DNA from: Oscillospiraceae bacterium
GTDB taxonomy: Bacteria > Bacillota > Clostridia > Saccharofermentanales > Saccharofermentanaceae
Direction: 5' to 3'
Length of the DNA stretch: 64,000 bases
Assembly: GCA_902788505.1 (NCBI GenBank)
Contig: CADAKH010000012.1
Coordinates: 38,422-102,421, forward strand
Both the position numbers and the translations under genes were made by a program. Within the stretch, counting starts at the first letter, position 1. Each line of letters opens with the position of its first letter. The notes under the pieces were generated by a model. The model saw only the letters and a list, made by a program, of their open reading frames with translations. It was not told where the DNA came from and did not search any database. Below, piece by piece: positions 9,051-18,924 of this stretch.

Positions 9051-9482
9051 TTATGCTGCAGCCATTCTGCGCTTTGCATCGCGCTTTCTGATGCTGAAGA
9101 ATCCGATAAAGCAGAAGACACCTGCCATAAGGATCATGAAATTGGCCAGCGGGAAATATCCCATCTCGGTCATGGTCCTGCCGGACGGATCAAACAGTTT
9201 TGCAACCAGGAAGATACCGTCAAAACAGAGTAAAAGTGCGGATAAAGAGGCGGTAACGATGGAAAGGATCAAGGTAAGCCGGCCTCTCGTGAAAGTCATA
9301 AAGATTGCAACAAGATTTATCAGATACATGGACCAGAAGACAGCGGTCAAGTCGCCCCATTCCATTTCAATCGAATCAAAATACATGGCGGTGCAGATTA
9401 TCCTGTATCCGAGTGCGCCAAGTGTAATAACAAGTCCGATTATCTTCCAGACACTGAACAATCCGGGTTTATTATTGTTCAT
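9051..9482 (-). CDS. four-helix membrane protein, unknown
   Basis: About 143 residues with four hydrophobic segments and a basic C-terminus (RKRDAKRR). The ATG at 9482 is chosen since AAGGAG lies 9 nt upstream; a TTG eight codons earlier would overlap that ribosome binding site. A 16-bp palindrome lies just upstream at 9499-9514. Together with the following lipoprotein it forms a small envelope operon of unknown role. Confidence 0.7.
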   Translation of the reverse strand: MNNNKPGLFSVWKIIGLVITLGALGYRIICTAMYFDSIEMEWGDLTAVFWSMYLINLVAIFMTFTRGRLTLILSIVTASLSALLLCFDGIFLVAKLFDPSGRTMTEMGYFPLANFMILMAGVFCFIGFFSIRKRDAKRRMAAA

Positions 9483-9498
9483 TAATAAGTTCTCCTTG

Positions 9499-9514
9499 AT
9501 ACCCAAAAGGGTAT
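9499..9514. promoter_or_regulatory. palindrome ATACCC-AAAA-GGGTAT
   Basis: A perfect inverted repeat with 6-bp arms and a 4-bp centre lies immediately before the ribosome binding site of the 9482 membrane-protein gene. Its position suits an operator or a 5' leader hairpin. The binding factor is unknown. Confidence 0.4.
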
Positions 9515-9617
9515 TATTACACTCTATACAGAATCCGGTGCACTATTGTTGCACACAGTTTTCATCCGGAAAATATTACCGGTAAAAATGTATTTCTTCA
9601 CGGCAAACTGATAAATA

Positions 9618-10412
9618 TCACTTCCGTGCCAGCTCAAGATCCAATGTATCGCTGATTGTGATCTTGCCTCCGTGTCGGTTAATCGCATCTTCTATCTTAG
9701 TGAAGAACACTTTCCGGATACTTTCTTCGATCGCGATGTGATCCGAATATGTTCCGAGCAGCTGAATATATTCTTCCGCCGTGAAAACCCTTTCCCGGTG
9801 GAAAAGATGATACCTGATATCAGTGAATCCGTACTTTGAAGGTATCATCGATATCTCTTTTGCTTTTTCTTCCGTGAACCACTCTTTCGTTCCGCTCCTG
9901 ACACCATAGTATTTGTTGTAGTGCTCGTCGTATATTGCATCTATCTCACGTGCAAGTTCGGGATCGTTCCTGCTGTTTCTCGGTCTGTTGGCAAAGCGGG
10001 CAAATGCGCCCCCCTTTTTCAAGATCGAATACACTTTAGGATATCCGATCTCCTCAGGCACCCAGTGAAAAGCAGTCGCTGAGAATACAAGATCGCAGGA
10101 CTCATCCGCGAGTCCGACGTCTTCAAACTTCCCCGTGATGACTTTAAACTTCGGATAATCCTTGAACTTATCTCTGAGGAGCTCCGAGAAATTCTCACCA
10201 TATTCAACTGCCGTCACGGCACATCCAGTTTTGAGCACCGGGAGAGTCGCCTGACCGCTTCCGCTTCCGACTTCGACCGCACTGCTGTTCTCATCGATAT
10301 GCACATAATCGAAAATTGCTTTGTACAATTCGTCAACATATCCCGGACGCATCCTGTCGTATAAAGACACTGCGCCGTCGAAAACAACTCCGAGTTCCTT
10401 CCTGTAATCCAT
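9618..10412 (-). CDS. class I SAM-dependent methyltransferase
   Basis: A 264-residue methyltransferase. Motif I is VEVGSGSGQATLPVL (about residues 41-55), the acidic residue after strand 2 lies in VTAVEYGENF, and VFSATAFHWVPEE matches the Methyltransf_11-type post-motif region of UbiE/trans-aconitate-like enzymes. The substrate cannot be deduced. GAGGAGA precedes the ATG. It lies 24 nt downstream of the LRR protein gene on the same strand, possibly in one transcript. Confidence 0.88.
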   Translation of the reverse strand: MDYRKELGVVFDGAVSLYDRMRPGYVDELYKAIFDYVHIDENSSAVEVGSGSGQATLPVLKTGCAVTAVEYGENFSELLRDKFKDYPKFKVITGKFEDVGLADESCDLVFSATAFHWVPEEIGYPKVYSILKKGGAFARFANRPRNSRNDPELAREIDAIYDEHYNKYYGVRSGTKEWFTEEKAKEISMIPSKYGFTDIRYHLFHRERVFTAEEYIQLLGTYSDHIAIEESIRKVFFTKIEDAINRHGGKITISDTLDLELARK

Positions 10413-10436
10413 AAAATACTCTCCTCTTTTTCCCCG

Positions 10437-11483
10437 TCATATTGAAAGTTTTATCTGAAGCACCGGCACCACACCGATATCCTTGATCTTGTAATCGTTG
10501 AGACTCTTGCCCTGCTTCCAGATAAAATGCGGAATGTTGATCATCTCGATCTTGCTCCGGCTGATCTTTGCGCGGTCCAAAAGGCTTATCAGTTCAGAAT
10601 AGCTTTTCTGAATATCTTCGACAGCCTCATACCTCATTCTGGCATTTTCCACACTCGTTCTGAGAAGATACGGATCGTTGTTGTTCTTATCTATCGAAAA
10701 CAGATTCATGAATCCCTTGTATGTATAGAAGTTATAGCCGTCAGACAGGCCGAGATCGGACGTGCCGAAATACAGAAGTGTTTCGCTGACCGTGTCGCAT
10801 GCCCCCCGGGAATCGAAAAGCTTGACCATTCCGCCCAGCGCCGGAGCCACTATCTTCACCTTTTTAAGCTGCCTGCTTTTCCAGTCATCAGACCATTCGA
10901 AACGCGCATCACTGTCGCCCGCAAAAGCCGTCTCATGCACATCCGATTGTGCCGAAGGCATCTTCACGAAGCTGAGCATATAACAGCTGCTGAATGCATA
11001 AGGACCGATCTTCTCAACTGCTTCAGGAAGTATAACTTCCTTAAGACAAGCACACTCCGAGAATGCATAACTGCCGATCCTCTTGACCTTGTCCGTGAAG
11101 TGCACCGTCTGAAGATTACCGCACCCGGTAAAAGCATTATCTTCGATTATTTCCACCGAACCGGTCAGATTGACCTCAACGATATCTTTGCAGTCTTCAA
11201 AAGCCCTGCTGCCGATGACCCTTATATTGTCAGGAATATCAACACACGGGGACGAGCCGTTATACTTTTTCAGAGTGTCTCCTTCAGTTTCGAATTCGTC
11301 ACATGTAAGGGCTGTCTCATTTGTATCAGTAACGATCTTTATATAGTTTAGAACTATCGCATCCTTAACAACGAAAGGCCTACCACAGGAAGTGCAGATC
11401 GCTGCACTTTCATCTGAGTCAATTATCAGCCCCGTCCCGCAAGACGGGCATTCTAACGGAATAACAGGCATAAATCCTCGCAC
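10437..11483 (-). CDS. BspA-like leucine-rich repeat protein with N-terminal zinc ribbon
   Basis: A 348-residue protein. A zinc ribbon with CPSCG and CTSCG pairs occupies the first 40 residues. Residues 85-185 hold about four LRR_5 (BspA-type) repeats of the form IGSRAFEDCKDIVEVNL, IEDNAFTGCGNLQTVHF and IGSYAFSECACLKEVIL. The C-terminal half is unrecognised. No signal peptide is seen, so the protein is probably cytoplasmic, unlike surface BspA adhesins. The start is uncertain: GTG at 11483 or ATG at 11471, neither with a strong ribosome binding site. Confidence 0.82.
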   Translation of the reverse strand: MRGFMPVIPLECPSCGTGLIIDSDESAAICTSCGRPFVVKDAIVLNYIKIVTDTNETALTCDEFETEGDTLKKYNGSSPCVDIPDNIRVIGSRAFEDCKDIVEVNLTGSVEIIEDNAFTGCGNLQTVHFTDKVKRIGSYAFSECACLKEVILPEAVEKIGPYAFSSCYMLSFVKMPSAQSDVHETAFAGDSDARFEWSDDWKSRQLKKVKIVAPALGGMVKLFDSRGACDTVSETLLYFGTSDLGLSDGYNFYTYKGFMNLFSIDKNNNDPYLLRTSVENARMRYEAVEDIQKSYSELISLLDRAKISRSKIEMINIPHFIWKQGKSLNDYKIKDIGVVPVLQIKLSI

Positions 11484-11574
11484 GTTAATTTTTCCATATT
11501 TTATATAAAAAGCCGCCCGGCCTCAAATAGTGGCGGCATGCCGCCTGACAAATTACCTGATTATTCAGATTAAC

Positions 11575-12351
11575 TCAGGATACCCCGTTCATGCTGTTAA
11601 CAGCATCTGTTGGCTTGACGGTCATCTCGACCCAGGCGGGGATCAGGCTGCTCCTGACGGCGTTCCTTACTGATCTTATGTTGGACCAGGCCGTGCAGTA
11701 GAACGGGATCTTGCCGCGTTCCAGTATCTCTAAAGCAAGTCTTGAAGTGATAGCCGAAGCTATACCCTTTTGACGGTATTCAGGCAAAACATCAACACCT
11801 ATCTGCCACATGCCGGGAGCATCGGCAGAGCATCCTGCAAGGCCTACTACCCTGCCGCCGTCATAAGCGCCGACTGCCAGCGTATCGAGCTGTTTTCTGT
11901 CAGCGCACAGGGCATTGGACCATTCGGGAAGATACAGGTCATCGAACTGTCCCTTCCCGAGAACGCGGAGTTCATAAGAGCAGGGCTTGTTTATAAGCCT
12001 GTTAATGTCGGGAAGATAGTACTCGGCCATGAAGCAGACAGCCATGCCACTGGCGGCAAGCCTTTCGTTGAGCCAGTGCATATTGGGCGTCTCAAAGAGG
12101 TGATAGAACTCGAACTTATCGATATATTCCTTCACGATATCAGCCGTATCATCTGTCACGGCAGCTACGACGTTGCTGCCATATGAAATGAAGTTGCAGC
12201 AAATCGGCGGCTTGTAGTATTTCTTTGCATCCGGACCGGGCTTAAGATCGACGATCACGTTATGTTCAGAAAGAAAGTCCTCAGCCTTGCAGCCCATGTC
12301 CTCTGCAGACTGTTCCATAGCAATTTTAAGTATGTCTCTGTTTGTTAACAC
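11575..12351 (-). CDS. GNAT family N-acetyltransferase
   Basis: A 258-residue protein whose C-terminal half is a GNAT domain: IGVDVLPEYRQKGIASAITSR is the acetyl-CoA binding block, and the YCTAWSNIRSVRNA segment is common in larger GNATs that act on small molecules. The N-terminal half is divergent. The start is GTG at 12351, supported by GGAGG 9 nt upstream. It is divergent from the hydrolase gene that follows. Confidence 0.83.
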   Translation of the reverse strand: MLTNRDILKIAMEQSAEDMGCKAEDFLSEHNVIVDLKPGPDAKKYYKPPICCNFISYGSNVVAAVTDDTADIVKEYIDKFEFYHLFETPNMHWLNERLAASGMAVCFMAEYYLPDINRLINKPCSYELRVLGKGQFDDLYLPEWSNALCADRKQLDTLAVGAYDGGRVVGLAGCSADAPGMWQIGVDVLPEYRQKGIASAITSRLALEILERGKIPFYCTAWSNIRSVRNAVRSSLIPAWVEMTVKPTDAVNSMNGVS

Positions 12352-12462
12352 CAGTCCGGTCCTCCGGAGTTGTATATTGTTATACAGAGAATGATATCAT
12401 ATACAGATAATATGTTATTCAGGCAAGCGCAATGGTCATCTGTCGTGAAAAGGCTCAAGGGT

Positions 12463-14115
12463 ATGAAAAAAAGAAATAAAAAAGCGATTATCATCACGGC
12501 GTTGGTTATGCTGACCGGAATACTGCTTGTTTTTGCAGGATTATTCGGCAACCGTATAGCCGGAATGTTCAGCAAAGGGTTAGATTACAAAAACATACAG
12601 CCCGAAGATCTTGGCAAGGAGATCAGAACAGATATCGTTGTATATTACGACGACATAGATATTGAGCATAAGGCACTGCAGTTTGTGGGCGACATAACCA
12701 GCGAAGATGATTTTGCGTATATCCTTCTTGATCTGTCAGCTTTGAGCGAAGAAGACGAGGAAGTGTACTATTCGATGTCCATTCAGCACATCACCATTCA
12801 GGGCAGGTTAAGAGCCGTAGGTGATGCCGAGTATGAGGAGACCATCGAGAGTCTTTACAGATATTACGATGATTATATCTACGAGAATATCAACGACCCC
12901 GAGAAGAATTACACCGATGCCGAGAAGGCCGATCTTCTGGAAAAATCCCATGAGATGTTGCGTAACAACGTGATTCCTTATTGCATTGATGTCAAGTCGA
13001 TCGAGAGCTTCAACTGGATACCTTTCATTCCCATCGGTGCGGTTCTGTTTGTAGTCTCGTTTATCGTAGAGATCTGTTTTGTCTTTAAACTCAAAAAGAG
13101 GATCGTTCTGCCTGTCGTATTCGGTCTTATGATCGGTATCCCGGCGGTCATGTTTTTCAATCACATCAGGACAATCCTTTCGGTTCACAAGGTCAGTGAC
13201 AGCCTGTACACGATGAAAAATATTGAGTGTACTGATACCCGGGGTATGCTCGATTCAAACTCATCCAGCATCAACGGGCTTCTGGACTGGATATTTGATA
13301 ATCACCTGTACGGCATGTCGAATCCTTTCGAAACAGATTTTGATTTCGGGTGCGCAACTTTCGCTGCAACAACACCTGAAGGAGATCACCTGTTCGGAAG
13401 AAATTTCGACTTCCCTGAGACGGATACTCTGCTTATCTATTCGCATCCCAAAGGCGCCTATGAATCTGTCGGCATGGCAGATATCGGCATAATGGGTGTC
13501 AGTCAGAATACTTCTATAAGTCCTGATTCGGCCCTTGGCAAAGCGGTCATGATGATCACCCCTTACCTTGTCGTTGACGGAATGAATGAGATGGGTGTCG
13601 GCGCCGGAATACTGCAGCTTGAAGTTGAAGAAACACATCAGGACAATGGCAAGCCCGACCTCCTGGTCTTCTGTGCCATAAGAGGCATCCTTGACTACTG
13701 TGCTTCTGTCGACGAGGCACTGGTATTACTCGATTCATACGATATCCATTCAGATGCGGATTGCGATTACCATCTGTTCATCACCGACAGGTCCGGCAGA
13801 TATGTCGTAGTCGAATGGCTTGACGGTGAGATGGTCGTAACCGAGCATCCTTCCTGCACCAACAGCGTGGTTGCTCCGGGTCCTTATTTCGACATGGGTG
13901 AACCGGATGACCGGAAGAATACGGTCGATGCATGTCTCGGTTTAGACCGCATCGTTACAGAACAGGAAGCTATGGAGATCCTTGATAAAGTCCACAACGA
14001 GTACAATATGACCGAATGGTCCTGTGTTTACAATCTTGATGACTTCACTGTCACGATATGCCTTGATGCAGATTACACGAAGGCATATACATTCAGTGTT
14101 GAAGAACTGAGATAA
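12463..14115 (+). CDS. membrane-anchored choloylglycine-hydrolase-like Ntn hydrolase
   Basis: About 550 residues. A basic start (MKKRNKK) leads into a transmembrane segment, and two more hydrophobic segments lie near residues 190-240. The C-terminal 260 residues resemble linear amide C-N hydrolases of the choloylglycine hydrolase/penicillin acylase group: FGCATFAATTPEGDHLFGRNFDFP supplies the candidate nucleophile Cys297 and the Arg/Asp after it, and YLVVDGMNEMGVG matches the next conserved block. An extracellular location is inferred. In this family the cysteine must become N-terminal by autoprocessing. ATG at 12463 is preferred (AAAAGG upstream); in-frame TTG/ATG codons up to 12370 exist. 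Confidence 0.78.
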   Translation: MKKRNKKAIIITALVMLTGILLVFAGLFGNRIAGMFSKGLDYKNIQPEDLGKEIRTDIVVYYDDIDIEHKALQFVGDITSEDDFAYILLDLSALSEEDEEVYYSMSIQHITIQGRLRAVGDAEYEETIESLYRYYDDYIYENINDPEKNYTDAEKADLLEKSHEMLRNNVIPYCIDVKSIESFNWIPFIPIGAVLFVVSFIVEICFVFKLKKRIVLPVVFGLMIGIPAVMFFNHIRTILSVHKVSDSLYTMKNIECTDTRGMLDSNSSSINGLLDWIFDNHLYGMSNPFETDFDFGCATFAATTPEGDHLFGRNFDFPETDTLLIYSHPKGAYESVGMADIGIMGVSQNTSISPDSALGKAVMMITPYLVVDGMNEMGVGAGILQLEVEETHQDNGKPDLLVFCAIRGILDYCASVDEALVLLDSYDIHSDADCDYHLFITDRSGRYVVVEWLDGEMVVTEHPSCTNSVVAPGPYFDMGEPDDRKNTVDACLGLDRIVTEQEAMEILDKVHNEYNMTEWSCVYNLDDFTVTICLDADYTKAYTFSVEELR

Positions 14116-14119
14116 TCTG

Positions 14120-14803
14120 TCAGACCATCAGCTCGTCCAGTACGAATCTTCTGATTTCGGCTGAATTCTGAAGAACGTATTCTTTAAGATTATTCTTGTC
14201 GGTCAGTGTGAACGATTCACTGTCAACGGAACCTATTGCCCCGCTGTAAAGGTCAGCAAAGATGATCACATTGCCCTCACGGTAATAGAGTCCGACAATT
14301 CTGGCATCATACACATTCGGTTTTTCGCATATCCACCAGTTACCGTCCTCTTCCCAATAAAGGCCTTTGTCGTTCTTTTTGCACATCCTGTACATGTTTT
14401 CGAGATCTTTTACAGCATCTTCTTCCGTATCGTAAACACGGAAATAGAGATATTCGATCTGCTCCGTTCTTCCGTGAGAACCGCTGTTTGAGATGGCCGT
14501 GTATCTTATGCCGTCTTCTTCCCTGACTCTGCTGTACCAGTCGCCGTTGCCGACCTGACTTATTGCAGAACCGGTTGTCTCAGTGACCGTCTCCCCGGCC
14601 GGTTCTCCCTGCCCGTCAGATGCTCCTGAAGGGCTGTCAGAAGGCTCTTCAATATACGAAGGTTTCTCCTCTTCTCCGGAACTGTTCCTGCCGCTGTCCG
14701 TCATTCCCGGACGGGCACAGGATGTAAAGCCGCCTGCTGCAACCGCAAAGATAACAGCAGTGGATATGAGTTTTATAGCAGCCAATCTGTTTAGAGATTT
14801 CAT
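14120..14803 (-). CDS. predicted lipoprotein
   Basis: A 227-residue protein with signal peptide and lipobox FTSC (Cys29), then a Ser/Gly/Glu/Pro-rich linker (residues 30-80) that would hold the globular part away from the membrane. The C-terminal 140 residues are an alpha/beta domain of unknown family with clustered aromatic residues (GNWWICEKPNVYD). GGAGG lies 7 nt before the ATG. It is 110 bp downstream of the solute-binding protein gene on the same strand; co-transcription is possible. Confidence 0.8.
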   Translation of the reverse strand: MKSLNRLAAIKLISTAVIFAVAAGGFTSCARPGMTDSGRNSSGEEEKPSYIEEPSDSPSGASDGQGEPAGETVTETTGSAISQVGNGDWYSRVREEDGIRYTAISNSGSHGRTEQIEYLYFRVYDTEEDAVKDLENMYRMCKKNDKGLYWEEDGNWWICEKPNVYDARIVGLYYREGNVIIFADLYSGAIGSVDSESFTLTDKNNLKEYVLQNSAEIRRFVLDELMV

Positions 14804-14913
14804 TACAGGTCCTCCGATACACTTTCAGCCGGTCTTCAGCCGCCTGATGCTATCTATACAATCAATATACGGAAATTGTTGCAAAGGACCTGTGCCTTCG
14901 AAAACTCTGACTG

Positions 14914-16686
14914 TCAGATGCCGAGTCTTGCGTTGACTTCCGACTGTGCGGCATTGATGAACACATCGGGATCGCACTCCTGATATTCCGCCATATATTC
15001 ATTCCACGTCTCATCGAAATCACCTGCCATTACTACTTCCGGAAGCCACTTGTGCTTGCATTCACCCATCAGATACCATGCCCATCCTTCAGGTGTATCG
15101 GTTGAAAGCATGTTGGACCATGTCCAAAGAGGATACCAGGGACCCGGATCCTTCCGGGCAGAACCCAGAAACTCAACATAGTTTTCCACACCATAAGCTT
15201 TAAAACATGTAACTACCGGTTTAGGCAGACCGGCCTGGAATTCCGAAGGCTGCTCTGAAGGCATCATGCGGTTAATACCGTCTCTGCTCATTCCCTTCCA
15301 TTGAGGCATCATTGAATACTCACAAACATGCCTGGTCAGGTATTCCGGATCTTCCCATGCAATTCTCATCTCTTCAGTCCTGTAATACAGTCCATACTCA
15401 TCGATAAGATAATCGACTCCTTCGATTCCCCAGAATCTCAGGTCGTGGATCTCCTGATCGAGAAGGTCATTTAAAAAACTGAAAGCGAGGTCAACATCAA
15501 CGCAAGATACTGTAACAGCTATGCCGGATGAAGTGTCTGAAAGCTCATTATATACGTGATAACTCTGTTCCATTCCACGCTCAGCAACAAGACCTAACGG
15601 CACATAATCGCATCCCAGTTCCGATAAAGTCTGTCCGGTGCGGCCGACCGTTTCATATCTGAATTCCGTCGAATAACCGAAATCCCAATAATAATCAAAC
15701 ATGCCAAGCACCTTGCCGGATGAGATCTTCAAGATATATTCATCGTAAGTCTGAACTTCAAATTCAGGATCAACGATTCCTTTTTGGTACTCCTCATTCA
15801 GTTTCCTGAAATAGGCTTTGGCCGTATCGGTAGTGTTGTTATCGATTGCTGCCGGCTTATTCATTCCGTTTGTTGTATCAACATTGACACAGTGATTGTC
15901 AGTATACCCGTCCAGCAGTGTCGGAGCGCCATCAAGGCCGAATATCCTCCACGATTCGCAGATACAGGTATATGGTATTATCTCCTGTCCGTCAGGCATA
16001 GTCGGGTTCGCTTCATAATATCTTTCGAGAAGATCAAAATAATCATCCAGCGTTTCGATCTTGGGATAACCCGCCCACTCAAGGACACGCACCTGGATCC
16101 AGAAAGCCATATCCGTATGCGTCGGAGCCGTATTTTTCCCATAGTAATTACCGAGAACATTTGCCCAGTAAATGTGGCCGTCATCCTGTCTGAACGTATC
16201 CCACTCTTCGTCGGAATAAAACTCTTTGAGGTTGGGATACATCTCGAGATAATCATCCCATGCAACAAGACAGCCGTTCTTATAAAGATCGATATTCCGG
16301 TCACCGCAATCAACAAAATCAGGATAATTACCTGACGCTATGATCGAATCCACCGCTTCATCAGTGGTCATACCGTATTGTGAAAGCCACGTTTCCTCGA
16401 CCCTTACACCTGTTTTCTCGGCAATGAGTTCTTTGATCTCGTTGCCTTTATCCTTATTGATTCCCACATAAACCGAGAACATCGAGAAGTCTGTTATCTG
16501 ATCATCAGGTTCAATCAGAGCTCCCGGAGTCGACGGCACGGGAGTATTAAAAGGTTCTGAATATTCCGGCTTTGACGGTTCAGGATTCTTCTCGCGCTCC
16601 GCAGAAGATCTTACCGTACAGGCAGTTACGGAAACAAGCATTGAAAAAGCCATTACCGCTGCCAAAGTCCTGTTAAATCGTTTCAT
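14914..16686 (-). CDS. extracellular solute-binding lipoprotein (ABC importer type)
   Basis: A 590-residue lipoprotein with lipobox VTAC (Cys23) followed by a Pro/Glu-rich linker. The fold pattern is that of large family-1 solute-binding proteins of the LipO/YtcQ type found with oligosaccharide importers: SVYVGINKDKGNEIKELIAE at the start of the mature domain, a YPNLKEFY segment near residue 145, and many surface tryptophans and tyrosines suited to sugar binding. No permease or ATPase gene is adjacent, so it is an orphan receptor or uses a transporter encoded elsewhere. Confidence 0.85.
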   Translation of the reverse strand: MKRFNRTLAAVMAFSMLVSVTACTVRSSAEREKNPEPSKPEYSEPFNTPVPSTPGALIEPDDQITDFSMFSVYVGINKDKGNEIKELIAEKTGVRVEETWLSQYGMTTDEAVDSIIASGNYPDFVDCGDRNIDLYKNGCLVAWDDYLEMYPNLKEFYSDEEWDTFRQDDGHIYWANVLGNYYGKNTAPTHTDMAFWIQVRVLEWAGYPKIETLDDYFDLLERYYEANPTMPDGQEIIPYTCICESWRIFGLDGAPTLLDGYTDNHCVNVDTTNGMNKPAAIDNNTTDTAKAYFRKLNEEYQKGIVDPEFEVQTYDEYILKISSGKVLGMFDYYWDFGYSTEFRYETVGRTGQTLSELGCDYVPLGLVAERGMEQSYHVYNELSDTSSGIAVTVSCVDVDLAFSFLNDLLDQEIHDLRFWGIEGVDYLIDEYGLYYRTEEMRIAWEDPEYLTRHVCEYSMMPQWKGMSRDGINRMMPSEQPSEFQAGLPKPVVTCFKAYGVENYVEFLGSARKDPGPWYPLWTWSNMLSTDTPEGWAWYLMGECKHKWLPEVVMAGDFDETWNEYMAEYQECDPDVFINAAQSEVNARLGI

Positions 16687-16791
16687 GATCTATCCCCCTG
16701 TTATTCCAAAAACATTATATCAAATTTTTCAGAGAGATGGGGTCGGCATTCCTGCCTTATCAATATGGTTCCTGAACCTTCGGGCAATCTG

Positions 16792-17508
16792 TCAGTCTGA
16801 TGCCCACTTCAAAAGCACATCGAGGAGTTCATCGAAAGATGATGCTGTGTAATCGATACCGTATTTGTTTTTGGCCTGTTCGATATCACCTTCGGGCATG
16901 AACCATACCGAAGCAAGATCAGCGTTTTGAGCACCGAGCATATCGGAAGAAAGCGAGTCACCTATGACAATGCATGTTTCCTTCGGTTCACCAACACCTT
17001 CAAGCACCATGTCGAAAAACTCTTTTGCAGGTTTTGTCACGCCCATCCATTCGCTGACGTAGATCTTTTGGAGATACTTATCGAGGCCTGTCGATCTGAT
17101 CCTGCCTTCAGCATTGATCGTCGCACCGTTCGACACGATATAACACCTTGCATCCTTAACATTGTCCGTGAGCTTTTCGATGAACCCGAGAGCACCGTCC
17201 ATAAGTACGCCGTTTTGCGACATCGTATAGATGAATTCATTGTTTACGGTAAGCGGGTCAAGCCCCGTGTGATCGCCCTCACAGAATTCAAAAAGGTCGG
17301 TGAATCTCCTTATAAAAAGCTCCGTTCTGGAGATCGTGCCCTTCTCAAGTTCGAGCCAGAGAGATTTGTTGTATGCCTTGAAATGCGCATAACAATCTTC
17401 CGTGAATTCCAGACCGTTTTCCGTGACCACGATCTCAAGGGCCTTCCGCTCCGATGCGTGAAAATTCAGAAGCGTCTGGTCCAGATCGAACAGAAAATTA
17501 TGATGCAT
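16792..17508 (-). CDS. HAD-family hydrolase, YjjG/YfnB-like nucleotidase
   Basis: A 238-residue HAD phosphatase. Motif I is FDLDQT with nucleophile Asp8 and acid/base Asp10, motif II is VSNG, the motif III lysine is in GVTKPAKEFFD, and motif IV is VIGDSLSSDM. The helical cap between motifs I and II and the length match the YjjG/YfnB subgroup, which dephosphorylates non-canonical pyrimidine nucleotides and other small phosphates; exact substrate unknown. AGGGG precedes the ATG. Confidence 0.88.
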   Translation of the reverse strand: MHHNFLFDLDQTLLNFHASERKALEIVVTENGLEFTEDCYAHFKAYNKSLWLELEKGTISRTELFIRRFTDLFEFCEGDHTGLDPLTVNNEFIYTMSQNGVLMDGALGFIEKLTDNVKDARCYIVSNGATINAEGRIRSTGLDKYLQKIYVSEWMGVTKPAKEFFDMVLEGVGEPKETCIVIGDSLSSDMLGAQNADLASVWFMPEGDIEQAKNKYGIDYTASSFDELLDVLLKWASD

Positions 17509-17745
17509 GCGGTTATCCCCTTTGTAATTGCAGATTTTTTCTAATTATATCCCTGCAAAGCGGATTTACTGAACTGCTGCCTCTTTCCGGCTGATCTTGC
17601 AGGAGGTTATCTCTTTGCCGTCACGGAGAATGAAGAACTGGTCACCGCTGTCAGAGGGTTCCTTTAAATCCGGTAATGGTGTAATACAGGTTAAATAAAT
17701 TCTGCTATAATCATTACCGGGATAGATTTTTCTAGGAGTAGATAT

Positions 17746-18921
17746 ATGCGTTACTACGAAGATACCAACTATTATTATTTCTCAACTGAACCTTCTACCG
17801 ATGAACTGGAACGCGCCATCGTTGTCGAGAACAGCAAAGAATACTTCAAGCAGATGATGTCAGAAGGCTTAAGGCCTGAGAAGCCAGCTTATATGAATAT
17901 CGTTAAGTATTCTGTTTTGGCTGTCTTTTTGGGTGCTGTCGCTCTTATGATCTTTTTCTCGAGCACGAAAAATGTTGCCGGCGTCTTATATACTTTTGCA
18001 GGACTCTTTATAGCATTCGGAATCTTCGCTCTTTTCCCTTCCAAAAAAACCGTGCAGGACCTTCCCGGAAGAGCAAAACTTCCGCGTGTTTTAGGAGGCG
18101 CGATCCCGATGCTGATCGGACTTGCAGTCCTTATCCCGGCGGTCATGGCACGCGTCTGGGGATTTAGCAAAGCAATGGTTGCAGGCGGTGCTTCATGGTT
18201 TGTTATAGCTGCTCTGTTTTTCATCTTCTATACGGTCAGTCAGATCGTCAGACAGAACAAGACTTCCGGACACACAGTCACCGGCAAATGCATCGGATAT
18301 GTAAAGATGCTCGATTCTGACAGCAGCAATTCCTCTGTAAGGACCGTCATCGGCGCACCGGTTTTCGAGTACAGTTACAGCGGTGAGACTTATAAGGCTT
18401 TCCAGGATGACAACATGAGGACAGGCATTTTGAAGCCTGCTGTCGGAGAAAGCATCGAACTCAATATCGATACTTCTGACCCTTATAACATCTGTTACAA
18501 GAAAAACACCGGAGCCAGAGTTTTTGCTTTTGTCATGTCCTTTATCGCACTTGCCGTCGGAATCGGATTATTCTGCTATCTTCCAAATGTCAATGACGAT
18601 CAGGGAGTCAGCGTCGGTACTATGGGCGGTCAGGTCAGACTTGCCAAGGCAAAGTTCGACGATGATCTGATCGAGTCATATGCCAAGACAAGCGATTTCA
18701 CTATCGGTTACTACACCGTGATTTCCACAAGCGAACAGGGCGACAGTGTAATTGTCGAACTGTCAAACGGAAAGAAACGGACAATCCCCGCGTCCGACAA
18801 AGACAAGTACTACGACGGTGCCGGAGTCTATATCGTAAAGCCTGCCGACGGAAGCGGTGGCTTCAGCTTCATGGCTGACGAATGGGAATATACCGGCAGT
18901 CACGAAGTTCAGTACGGATGA
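17746..18921 (+). CDS. DUF3592-like membrane protein
   Basis: A 391-residue protein. An N-terminal acidic cytoplasmic region of about 50 residues precedes two hydrophobic pairs (residues 53-100 and 120-165). Next comes a beta-rich domain in which SGHTVTGKCIGYV and PVFEYSYSGETYKA match the DUF3592 pattern, then a fourth membrane segment near residue 255 and a soluble C-terminus. Function of the family is unknown. TAGGAG lies upstream, and a TATAAT hexamer stands at 17706-17711 without a good -35. Confidence 0.75.
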   Translation: MRYYEDTNYYYFSTEPSTDELERAIVVENSKEYFKQMMSEGLRPEKPAYMNIVKYSVLAVFLGAVALMIFFSSTKNVAGVLYTFAGLFIAFGIFALFPSKKTVQDLPGRAKLPRVLGGAIPMLIGLAVLIPAVMARVWGFSKAMVAGGASWFVIAALFFIFYTVSQIVRQNKTSGHTVTGKCIGYVKMLDSDSSNSSVRTVIGAPVFEYSYSGETYKAFQDDNMRTGILKPAVGESIELNIDTSDPYNICYKKNTGARVFAFVMSFIALAVGIGLFCYLPNVNDDQGVSVGTMGGQVRLAKAKFDDDLIESYAKTSDFTIGYYTVISTSEQGDSVIVELSNGKKRTIPASDKDKYYDGAGVYIVKPADGSGGFSFMADEWEYTGSHEVQYG

Positions 18922-18924
18922 TAT

